Source of the DNA: SH-MAG3 sp035461245
GTDB taxonomy: Bacteria; Gemmatimonadota; Gemmatimonadetes; Longimicrobiales; RSA9
Direction: 5' to 3'
Assembly (NCBI GenBank): GCA_035461245.1
Contig: DATHVP010000115.1
Location: forward strand, 6,619 to 70,618
DNA: 64,000 nucleotides
Below are positions 57,476 through 64,000 of this stretch, in pieces (the stretch's first letter is position 1; the number at the start of each line of letters is the position of its first letter). The position numbers and the translations under genes are program-made. The notes below the pieces were generated by a model that was given only the letters and a program-made list of their open reading frames with translations, did no database searches and was not told the origin of the DNA.

Positions 57476-59389
57476 CTACGGCCTGAACTCGACCATGCTG
57501 ACCTGGCCTGGCGCGACCCGTACCCGGCGCCACGTCCGGACCCCATCAATGACCACGCCCAGCGTGTAATCGCCGGCCGGCACATCGCCGACGGCGAAGT
57601 GCTCATCGAAGCCGGGGGAGTTGGACACACCCGCTTCGTACGTGCGCACGTAGGAGAACGGAGCCTCCGTTGGATACGTGACAACGAGCCCGCGCACTAC
57701 TGCGCCTGGCACCGGCTGGCCCGCGCTGTTGAAGACCCGCCCGGCGACGACACCGGTGCCTTCCCGCGGTGTCACCCAGAGCTGTGGATTCACCGCGCTG
57801 GTGGAGAGCGACGTCGTCGCCGCGAACGTCGCCGTGTCTGCCGGCAGCACTGCGTGCACCCCGAACGCCACGCCCGTAGGGCCGGCCCCGCGGCCGACCC
57901 GTGCCAGCTCATCGCCGGCGGCCACCCGCTGTCCGACGCTGACCGTGGTCGCGCCCCCTGCGACATAGGACGTGTGGACCACGTGGCCTTCCACCAGACC
58001 GTCATGACGGAGCAGCACGCCGCCAGCGCCAGCGCGGATCACGGTGCCCGTCGCCGCCGCCCTTACCGGCGTGCCCGGCGGGTTGTGGTAGCGGACCGCA
58101 TGCACCACATCGGCATCGGGCCGTATCGTGGGCGGCGCGCCGAACAGCACAGTGCCATCGGCGAACGGGTTTCCCTCGTCGTCGCGCACCGGCCGCGCCA
58201 GCCCGAGGGACCGGCCTGCGGTCGGCTGCACCCGGTCCGGTGCGTCGAGGAACATGGGAACGGGCGCCTCCCCGGCCAGTACCCGGCTCAGGCCGGCTGC
58301 GGAGCCGCCCACGGGGATGAAGGGTGGACCCCACCACGCCCCAGTCCAGATGTCGCCCGCCGGACGATAGCGGTCGGCGGCGCTCAGGAAGTACAGGCGG
58401 AAGTCGCCGGCCGCCGTCTCGCCCAGCATGCCGTACGAAGTGGCCACCAGCACCGGCATGAGGCTGGTGAGCTCGCCGGGCAGGGTGGCGTCAATGACGC
58501 CGGGTCGCGTAATGAGCGCCCTCGGTCCACCGGGCAGGGTGGCAAACCCCGGCACCCTCAGCGGGATCTCGTGGAATCCTTCCACCCTGGGCGAATCGGC
58601 GTAAATCGTGGTCTCCGTCAGCGCCCATACGCCGGAATGCCGGCCCACCCGGACGGATCGGACCCGCTTGCCTGCCAGGCCGCTCTCTGTCTCATGCGAC
58701 CAGGTCCGGCCCCGGTCCGCCGAGCGGCTGAGACCCTGCAGGTGACCGATGTAGATGGTGCCGTCGGACATCACCTCCAGCGACAGAAGGTGGCTGGTCG
58801 GGAGGGTCTCCCATCGCTCGTCACAGCCATCCGCAACGGACGAATCCGTCGGGCCTGACGGGCCCTGGACGCAGCGCCACGTCAGCCCGCCATCACCGGT
58901 ATAGCGCAGACCGTCCGTGGTGGCCACGAACACCGTGTCCCGGACGACGACGATGCCCCTGGGCACGACATGGTTCCACGCTGCGTCCGGCGACCGGGGC
59001 CACGCGCGCCACGTTGCGCCGCCATCCGCCGACCGGGCAAAGCCCGCCCCCGCCGTGCCATACCAGACCACTGCCGTGTCCCGCTCGAAAGCGATGCTGT
59101 TTACGGGGCCCGTGGCCTCGTCCGCCACTGGCACCCGGCGCCACTGCCCGCCACGGGGTGGCACGGTATACAGTGAGCCGTCCCAGGTGCCCACCCACGC
59201 CGCGCGGCGCGGTGTCTCCACGAACGCCAGGACGTGCACGCCCCAGCCATCATCGTCCGGCAGCGCCGGCGGTGGCGTTACCGGCTGCGGCATACCCGGC
59301 CGTGTGTCCGGGGGCGCAGTGCCGCAGCCGGCGGCCAGCACCAGCGCCGTGAGCGCCAGGGCGCCCGGGATTCTTGCGTGGCGCCGCAT
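57476..59389 (-). CDS. Lipoprotein with BNR-like propeller and degenerate M23-like domain
   Basis: The 637-residue precursor has lipobox LVLAAGC. Residues about 50-260 contain BNR/sialidase-type repeats (SADGGATWRAW, TGDGGLTWRC, SADRGRTWSHE). About 400-510 follow the LytM/M23 pattern (HAVRYHNPPGTPVRAAATGT, VSVGQRVAAGDELARVGRGA) but lack the HxH zinc pair (PTGVAFGVHA stands in place of TGPHLHFE). The end (about 545-637) is a carboxypeptidase-regulatory-like beta domain (GVVAGRVFNSAGQPVPGAVV). ATG 59389 shares a base with the queD stop. The protein is probably a surface or periplasmic binding protein rather than an active peptidase. Confidence 0.75.
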   Translation of the reverse strand: MRRHARIPGALALTALVLAAGCGTAPPDTRPGMPQPVTPPPALPDDDGWGVHVLAFVETPRRAAWVGTWDGSLYTVPPRGGQWRRVPVADEATGPVNSIAFERDTAVVWYGTAGAGFARSADGGATWRAWPRSPDAAWNHVVPRGIVVVRDTVFVATTDGLRYTGDGGLTWRCVQGPSGPTDSSVADGCDERWETLPTSHLLSLEVMSDGTIYIGHLQGLSRSADRGRTWSHETESGLAGKRVRSVRVGRHSGVWALTETTIYADSPRVEGFHEIPLRVPGFATLPGGPRALITRPGVIDATLPGELTSLMPVLVATSYGMLGETAAGDFRLYFLSAADRYRPAGDIWTGAWWGPPFIPVGGSAAGLSRVLAGEAPVPMFLDAPDRVQPTAGRSLGLARPVRDDEGNPFADGTVLFGAPPTIRPDADVVHAVRYHNPPGTPVRAAATGTVIRAGAGGVLLRHDGLVEGHVVHTSYVAGGATTVSVGQRVAAGDELARVGRGAGPTGVAFGVHAVLPADTATFAATTSLSTSAVNPQLWVTPREGTGVVAGRVFNSAGQPVPGAVVRGLVVTYPTEAPFSYVRTYEAGVSNSPGFDEHFAVGDVPAGDYTLGVVIDGVRTWRRVRVAPGQVSMVEFRP

Positions 59390-59775
59390 CAGATGAAAAG
59401 CGTGCGCTCCGAATACATTGCCCATTGCGTCGGCGTCTCCCAGACCTTCGCGTAAATGATGGCCTCCCCCATTTTCCCGGGCAGGCGCCGCTTCATTTCT
59501 TCGTAGAAATGTTTTGCCTGATTCTCAGCCGACGGCTCGATCTCGTCGAAGGGCGGCAGCTCGTTCAGGTTCTCGTGGTCCAGGTGGTCCGCCAGGGCGC
59601 GCAGTTCGCGCTTGATGTCGACGAAGTCAAAGGCGATGCCCGCCCGGTCCAGTTCCTCGGTGGCCAGCGCCAGCTCCACCACGTAGCGATGGCCGTGCAT
59701 CCGCTCGCACTTGCCCTTGTAGTTCCGCAGGTAGTGCGCACTGTCGTAGTGCGCCTGCACAGTCACGACAAACAT
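59389..59775 (-). CDS. queD: 6-carboxytetrahydropterin synthase (QueD type)
   Basis: The 128-residue protein has zinc ligands His 14, His 27 and His 29 and nucleophile Cys 23 in KGKCERMHGHRYVVELA, the C-x3-HGH spacing of QueD. It continues DFVDIKRELRALADHLDHEN and ends IIYAKVWETPTQWAMYS with the substrate Glu. It turns the FolE product 7,8-dihydroneopterin triphosphate into 6-carboxytetrahydropterin for preQ0/queuosine. The start is 3 bp after the SDR stop. Confidence 0.88.
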   Translation of the reverse strand: MFVVTVQAHYDSAHYLRNYKGKCERMHGHRYVVELALATEELDRAGIAFDFVDIKRELRALADHLDHENLNELPPFDEIEPSAENQAKHFYEEMKRRLPGKMGEAIIYAKVWETPTQWAMYSERTLFI

Positions 59776-59778
59776 GGT

Positions 59779-60501
59779 CTAAGCCCGTTCCAGAATCAGG
59801 TTTGGCACGACAACGTCCCGCGGTCTCGTTACCGCGAAGACGACGGCGTCGGCGACTGCCTCCGGCCCCAGCATCGCCGCCGCTTCCGGCAGCCCCGGGT
59901 TGCGATCCCGGTCTATCGTCTCCCACAGGGGGGTGTCCGTGGCCGACGGCTCGACGAAGGTCGCTCGCACACCCGTGCCTCGCAACTCCGCCGCCAGCAC
60001 CGCGTGCATGCCCCGCACGCCGAACTTTGACGCGCTGTACGCGCCGTTCGACGGGAACGCCTGGCGACCGGCGATGGACCCGATGGTCACCACGTCACCA
60101 CGGCCGCGCCCCAGCATTCCCGGCACGAACGCCCGCACCAGCAGAAACGACGCGCGCAGGTTCACCGCCAGCATGGCGTCAAACGCAGACACTTCCGTCT
60201 CCCACAGGGGCGCCAGGTCAAAGGCACCCGCGGCGTGGACGACGATGTCCGCGGGGCCCCCGGCAGCATCCACCACCCGCGCCACGCCCTCTTCTGTGGC
60301 CACGTCCGCCGGACACACCTTCAGGACACCGCCCGCGCCGGCCAGGTCCGTCGCGACGGCATGGAGCCCCTCCGGCGAGCGCGCCACGAGCAGGACGTCG
60401 GCATCAGCGCGGGCGAGGGCTGCCGCTACTGCCCGACCGATGCCGCTGCTGGCACCGGTGACCACGGCCTGGCGGCCGCCCAGCTCAGCCGACAATGCCA
60501 T
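59779..60501 (-). CDS. Short-chain dehydrogenase/reductase in pterin operon
   Basis: The 240-residue classical SDR has NADP motif AVVTGASSGIGRAVA, VVHAAGAFDLAP (variant of NNAG), the Ser in VTIGSIAGRQ and catalytic YSASKFGVRGM. It overlaps folE by 17 bp and precedes queD by 3 bp, so it is firmly inside the pterin operon. The position suggests a sepiapterin- or pteridine-reductase-like role, but the motifs only show the general class. Confidence 0.85.
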   Translation of the reverse strand: MALSAELGGRQAVVTGASSGIGRAVAAALARADADVLLVARSPEGLHAVATDLAGAGGVLKVCPADVATEEGVARVVDAAGGPADIVVHAAGAFDLAPLWETEVSAFDAMLAVNLRASFLLVRAFVPGMLGRGRGDVVTIGSIAGRQAFPSNGAYSASKFGVRGMHAVLAAELRGTGVRATFVEPSATDTPLWETIDRDRNPGLPEAAAMLGPEAVADAVVFAVTRPRDVVVPNLILERA

Positions 60502-61087
60502 TCATCGAACACAGCCGGAGGAATTCCTCCCGCGTCTTCAGGTCCTCCAGGAACACGCCCTTCATGGCACTGCTCAACGTCTTCGAATTCTGCTTCTGCA
60601 CGCCCCTCATCATCATGCACAGGTGGTACGCCTCTATTATGACGCCTACACCCTGCGGCTTCAGCACACGCTGCAGCGCCGTGGCGATCTGCTCCGTCAT
60701 CCGCTCCTGCACCTGCAGCCGCCGGGCGAACACGTCCACGATGCGCGGGATCTTCGACAGCCCGACAATCCGCCCGTCCGGGATGTACGCCACGTGCACC
60801 TTGCCGAAGAACGGCAGCATGTGGTGCTCGCACAGGGAGTACATCTCGATGTCCTTGACGATGACCATGTTGTTGTGGTCCTCTTCGAACAGGGCATCGC
60901 CCACGGCTTCTTCCGCCGTCATCCCGTAGCCACGCGTCAGCCACGTCAGGCTCGACTCCACCCGCTCCGGCGTTCGTCGCAACCCGTCCCGTGCTGGATC
61001 CTCACCCAGCCGCTCCAGCATCTCCGCCACCAGCTCCCGCAGCGGCACGCCGCTCAGGTCCGGCCCGTTCCTGTCAGTCATGTCCAT
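60485..61087 (-). CDS. folE: GTP cyclohydrolase I
   Basis: The 200-residue enzyme is FolE type I: GLRRTPERVESSLTWLTRGY, then IEMYSLCEHHMLPFFGKVHV with zinc Cys and His, VAYIPDGRIVGLSKIPRIVD, VQERMTEQIATALQ and the second zinc Cys in EAYHLCMMMRGVQ. It forms 7,8-dihydroneopterin triphosphate from GTP, the common precursor of folate, BH4 and queuosine. ATG 61087 is 14 bp after the PTPS stop. Confidence 0.95.
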   Translation of the reverse strand: MDMTDRNGPDLSGVPLRELVAEMLERLGEDPARDGLRRTPERVESSLTWLTRGYGMTAEEAVGDALFEEDHNNMVIVKDIEMYSLCEHHMLPFFGKVHVAYIPDGRIVGLSKIPRIVDVFARRLQVQERMTEQIATALQRVLKPQGVGVIIEAYHLCMMMRGVQKQNSKTLSSAMKGVFLEDLKTREEFLRLCSMNGIVG

Positions 61088-61101
61088 GTCCACCCCGCCC
61101 C

Positions 61102-61518
61102 TCAGTCTCCCGTGTACTCCACATAGTTGCGCGGGGTCTCCCACAGGACCAGCCGCACCAGCCTGACGCCCGTCGGCAATTCGTCCTTCAACCGGTCCCA
61201 GATGGCGACAACCAGGTTCTCCGTGGTCGGGTTCCGGCCCTCCAGCCACGGCACGTCCAGGTTCAGGTTGCGGTGGTCCAGGTCCGCCAGCACCGTCTCC
61301 TCCACCAGCTCCCGGAGCGATTTCAGGTCGTGGACGAAGCCCGTCTCCGGATCGATGGGGCCGCTGACCGTCACGTCCATCTCGTAATTATGGCCATGCC
61401 AGTTCGGGTTCGCACAATCGCCGAAGACCCGCAGGTTCTCCGCATCGCTCCAGTCGGCCCGGCCCAGACGATGAGCCGCACTGAAGTGGACGCGCCGCGT
61501 CACTCTCACTTCCGCCAT
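61102..61518 (-). CDS. 6-pyruvoyltetrahydropterin synthase, eukaryote-like
   Basis: The protein is 138 residues from ATG 61518, which has GGAG 8 nt upstream; an ATG 4 codons earlier is also possible. It has the vertebrate-type PTPS active site GDCANPNWHGHNYEMDVTVS (numbered from the earlier ATG: Cys 39, zinc His 20, 45, 47). GPIDPETGFVHDLKSLREL and ADLDHRNLNLDVPW follow, then TTENLVVAIWDRL with the catalytic Asp-His region. The CxxPNxHGHNY spacing differs from the QueD copy in the same operon. It converts dihydroneopterin triphosphate to 6-pyruvoyltetrahydropterin, the BH4 branch. It is the first gene of the operon. Confidence 0.88.
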   Translation of the reverse strand: MAEVRVTRRVHFSAAHRLGRADWSDAENLRVFGDCANPNWHGHNYEMDVTVSGPIDPETGFVHDLKSLRELVEETVLADLDHRNLNLDVPWLEGRNPTTENLVVAIWDRLKDELPTGVRLVRLVLWETPRNYVEYTGD

Positions 61519-61530
61519 GCCGTTCTCCAT

Positions 61531-62304
61531 GATCGCCAGCTGCCCAATCTACGCTGCAGGAAGGTACGAAGGCCGGGAAGCGGGCGCACGGCGAGTCCCG
61601 GGGCGGCTCTCACGTCCCTGGAATGGAAGAAATGTTGGTGAATCCCGCAAATACTTCCTGATCCGGCGGCTCCCCGGAATTCAGCCCGACGCCGGAAATC
61701 GTTGCGGTAAAACCACTTCGGCGAAACGGACCGTTCTGGCAACGATCCTGCCCTATTAGTGCGGCACAACATGGTCGTTCGCGGCGAGCGGGAACTCCGG
61801 GGAGAGCGCCGTGGACAAGGCGGGCGGTCGTTGCTCAGGCAGCGGCCGCCTCGTCTTTTCCCCCCCGGCCGCGCCAGACCCCCATGCCGGCTGCCCGTCT
61901 CCATACGGGGTTGCCAGCCTCACGGGGTTGCCGGCCTCGCCACGAGTTCAGACGCAGGCCGTCCACGTGCCCCCGAAAAAACCGACCCCCCGAAAAAAAC
62001 CGACCCCCCGGATGATTGCTCACCGGAGGGCCGGTCTGGCTGACGTACCGAAGGTGTTTTTGGAGCCCAGTCGATATCGACTGGCGACCTCCCCTCACGT
62101 TCCGCCGTCCTCCGCGGAGGCATGGCGTCCAGCTCAGGAGTCGGCCCCAAAGAGTAGTGCTGTAGGCCCAAAAATGAGGCCTTCAGTACGCCACTTTCCG
62201 ACTGACCCAATCTAGCCGAATCCACCCTGTCGGTCAATCCGTTCTCCCTCGTGAACCATCCCCCTGAACGTCCCATCCCCGCCAGCCCGCCAGGCAGTCT
62301 GTTG
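61531..62304. other. Long intergenic region with short repeats and a palindrome
   Basis: I see no gene in these 774 bases. They contain an inverted repeat ATCGTTGC/GCAACGAT (61698-61705 and 61739-61746). A 17-bp direct repeat (ACGGGGTTGCCAGCCTC, then with G for A) lies at 61905-61938, and two GACCCCCCGAAAAAA-like units at 61970-62009, which form G-runs on the minus strand. A perfect 18-bp palindrome (CCAGTCGAT and its complement) is at 62067-62084. The stretch 61640-61760 is clearly less GC-rich and probably holds the promoter of the pterin operon, though no convincing -35/-10 pair stands out. Confidence 0.6.
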
Positions 62305-63153
62305 CTACATCCTGTAGCTGCGCAGCCGCTCCAGGTTGCGTCTGTCGGCTGCGACGTGGTCCTCACCCTTGGGCGTTTCGAGTACCTTCGGCACCGAGGT
62401 GAGCCGATCATCGAGCAGGAGCCGGCGGAACGGTTCATCGCCGAGGGCACCCTCCCCGATATCGACATGCCGATCCCTGCGACTGCCGAGGGCGCCCAGC
62501 GAGTCATTGAGGTGGAACATGCGGATGCGCTCGAGGCCGAGGACATCGTCGAATCGTGTCATGACATCGTCGTACCCGGTACGCAGATCGTAGCCGGCGG
62601 CCCAGACGTGACACGTATCGAAGCAGATGCCGACGCGATGCTGCAGCCGGCCGTCGATGCGACCGACGATATCCGCGAGCTGTTCGAACGTTGCGCCCAG
62701 CACGCGTCCGGCGCCGGCGGTCGTCTCGAAGAGGACGGCCACATCGGGCACCGCGTCCAGTGCCGCCTCCACGGCCTCGGCATTGCGCGCGATCCCACTT
62801 GCGTAATCCCCGTCCGTCGCGTTGCCGGGGTGTGTCACGACGAGGGGCACGTCCAGCGTCCGGCACCGCGCCAGTTCACCGCGAAAGCAGTCCAGCGAAC
62901 GGGCGTGCAGCGTCGGGTCAGGCGAGGCCAGGTTGATGAGGTAGGAGTCGTGCGCCGACGCGGCCTGGATGCCGTGCCGGCGAACGCCTTCGACGTACGC
63001 GTCCCGCTGCTCGTCGGCGATGGTCGGCTCCGCCCACCGGCTGGGCTGCTTCGTGAAGAGCTGGAGTACGACCGATCCGATGGCGGCCGCCCGGTCGGGC
63101 GCGTTGCCCACGCCGCCGGCGACGGAGACGTGGGCACCGAGTTCGTCCTTCAC
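62305..63153 (-). CDS. nfo: Deoxyribonuclease IV (endonuclease IV)
   Basis: The 282-residue TIM-barrel enzyme starts KDELGAHVSVAGGVGNAPDR. Its three-metal site is visible in HDSYLINLASPD, VTHPGNATDG, VLFETTAGAG, GICFDTCHVWAAGYDL, FHLNDSLGALGSRRDRHVDI with its DRHxxIGxG motif, and LETPKGEDH near the end. It incises DNA at abasic sites in base-excision repair. GTG 63153 overlaps the lgt stop (GTGA). Confidence 0.93.
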   Translation of the reverse strand: MKDELGAHVSVAGGVGNAPDRAAAIGSVVLQLFTKQPSRWAEPTIADEQRDAYVEGVRRHGIQAASAHDSYLINLASPDPTLHARSLDCFRGELARCRTLDVPLVVTHPGNATDGDYASGIARNAEAVEAALDAVPDVAVLFETTAGAGRVLGATFEQLADIVGRIDGRLQHRVGICFDTCHVWAAGYDLRTGYDDVMTRFDDVLGLERIRMFHLNDSLGALGSRRDRHVDIGEGALGDEPFRRLLLDDRLTSVPKVLETPKGEDHVAADRRNLERLRSYRM

Positions 63154-63977
63154 GCGGCCTTCCTGCCACGGTCTCGGCCACGAGCGCGGGCAAGCAGCCA
63201 GACCACGACCGAGGTGCCCACGATGGCCATGAGGCCGGAGAAGATCTGGGACTGGGTCAGCCCCAGCCACACGCGTTCCTCCTCGCGGATGAACATGAGC
63301 CAGAAGCGCACGAATCCGTACAGGCCCACGAAGCTCCAGAAGACGACGCCCTCCGGCGGTCGCCACCGTCGCAGCATCAGCCACAGGGTGAGAGCCAGCA
63401 GCCAGTTCTTTGCAAGCTGGTAGAGCTGAGTGGGATGGCGACAGCCTTCCGGCGGACGCGCCAGGAACCGGCTTTGCGAATAGTCAATGCAGAACGGGCC
63501 GTCGTAGAGCGTACCGTACATCTCGCCGTTGATCAGGTTCGCGATGCGACCATATCCGAGGGCCAGTGCAATGGGGATCACGGTGCGGTCGGCAATGGCG
63601 TGGAAGCTGACCTGGTAGCGCCGGCAGAACAGGAACGTGACGACGGCGACACCGGTGAGTCCGCCATGGAACGAGAGCCCCCCGCGCCACACGGCGACCC
63701 ACGCCAGCGGATCGAAGCCGTAGTGTCGGAACTCGAACACGAAGACGTGAAAGAAGCGGGCGCCCAGCAGTGCGCCGAGGAACGCCCACTGCACGTAATC
63801 GTCCACACGCTCCGGCGTCAGGTTCCGGATCTCTCCGTTACGCGCGGCGCGGATCAGGTACCAGCGCACCAGCAGGAACCCGAGGATATACGCCAGGGCA
63901 TACCACCGGATGCCGAAGTTGCCCCAGAAGTGGATGATGAACGGGTCGAAGTCGTGGTATATGCGAGGTCCCATCAT
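63150..63977 (-). CDS. lgt: Prolipoprotein diacylglyceryl transferase
   Basis: The 275-residue membrane enzyme has seven hydrophobic segments and Lgt motifs: FGIRWYALAYILGFLLV, VWRGGLSFHGGLTGV, LGYGRIANLINGEMYGTLYD (Lgt signature with the conserved Arg and Asn), HPTQLYQ and FVRFWLMFIREEER. It adds diacylglycerol to the lipobox Cys of the many lipoproteins seen in this window. ATG 63977 or 63974 may start it. Confidence 0.95.
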   Translation of the reverse strand: MMGPRIYHDFDPFIIHFWGNFGIRWYALAYILGFLLVRWYLIRAARNGEIRNLTPERVDDYVQWAFLGALLGARFFHVFVFEFRHYGFDPLAWVAVWRGGLSFHGGLTGVAVVTFLFCRRYQVSFHAIADRTVIPIALALGYGRIANLINGEMYGTLYDGPFCIDYSQSRFLARPPEGCRHPTQLYQLAKNWLLALTLWLMLRRWRPPEGVVFWSFVGLYGFVRFWLMFIREEERVWLGLTQSQIFSGLMAIVGTSVVVWLLARARGRDRGRKAA

Positions 63978-64000
63978 GTCTCCAAACGAGACGCGGGGGC

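Noticed and set aside
57476..59389. Active LytM/M23 peptidase
   Set aside because: The HxH zinc motif and the HxxxD motif of M23 are not present, so activity is not supported.
61531..61760. preQ1 or THF riboswitch upstream of the pterin operon
   Set aside because: No preQ1 pseudoknot with an A-rich tail nor the THF core motif could be found on the minus strand.

Overview
This is a very GC-rich bacterial chromosome segment with short intergenic gaps and long co-directional operons whose genes often overlap at ATGA or GTGA junctions. A TonB-dependent receptor with a carboxypeptidase-like N-terminus, a phosphate-selective porin, Lgt, many Sec/lipobox lipoproteins and RCC1-type repeats indicate a diderm. 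The mix (SIMPL, DUF445, Zn-dependent PLC-like, CHAT-TPR, pst-porin, two pterin synthases) fits Gemmatimonadota or a similar free-living lineage; this is inference from gene content, not a phylogenetic placement.

Layout. 1-8.1 kb is an accessory zone. It holds the end of an RCC1-repeat protein, an IYD-like nitroreductase with a DUF4126 membrane protein, and a secreted protein of unknown function. Between them lie short carboxy-terminal remnants of unrelated genes: alpha/beta hydrolase, ArsM-like methyltransferase, RibD-C reductase, ThiC and HsdS. A 3' half of tRNA-Arg at 4.4 kb directly repeats the intact tRNA-Arg(CCG) at 7.4 kb, bounding a decayed island of about 3 kb. The island carries an RHH/nucleotidyltransferase pair with a palindromic operator, an HsdS tail and a CaCA antiporter. 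Next to it is a stable-RNA operon: promoter, tRNA-Arg(ACG), RNase P RNA, tRNA-Arg(CCG), terminator.

8.2-19.9 kb holds a CBS protein, a lipoprotein/SRPBCC pair, an 82-bp tandem repeat, a glutaryl-CoA-dehydrogenase-type enzyme, a Zn-PLC-like protein, and an operon of an SDR, two lipoproteins, an NAD-isocitrate dehydrogenase and a 1414-residue TPR-CHAT protein. 19.9-33.4 kb is a phosphate-starvation block: phoB-phoR, porin-pstSCAB-phoU, a lipoprotein pair and a large TonB receptor. Three promoters in it, including that of the TonB receptor, carry direct repeats of a GTTAC-like core spaced exactly 11 bp, which I interpret as PHO boxes.

33.5-46.6 kb holds MgtE, a LeuA/homocitrate-synthase-like enzyme, an M20 peptidase, a sugar nucleotidyltransferase, a SIMPL/DUF1499/amidohydrolase/Lon-like operon, a DAACS symporter and a DUF445 protein. 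The Lon-like protein keeps its Ser-Lys protease dyad but has lost several ATPase residues. 46.5-56.6 kb is a long minus-strand run: thioesterase, IMPase, an ABC exporter, transglutaminase, macro-domain protein, TPR proteins, CutA, acyl-CoA synthetase and OsmC. 56.7-61.5 kb is a pterin operon with a eukaryote-like PTPS, FolE, an SDR and a second, QueD-type enzyme, followed by a BNR-like lipoprotein and a zinc-ribbon protein. The window ends with nfo and lgt.
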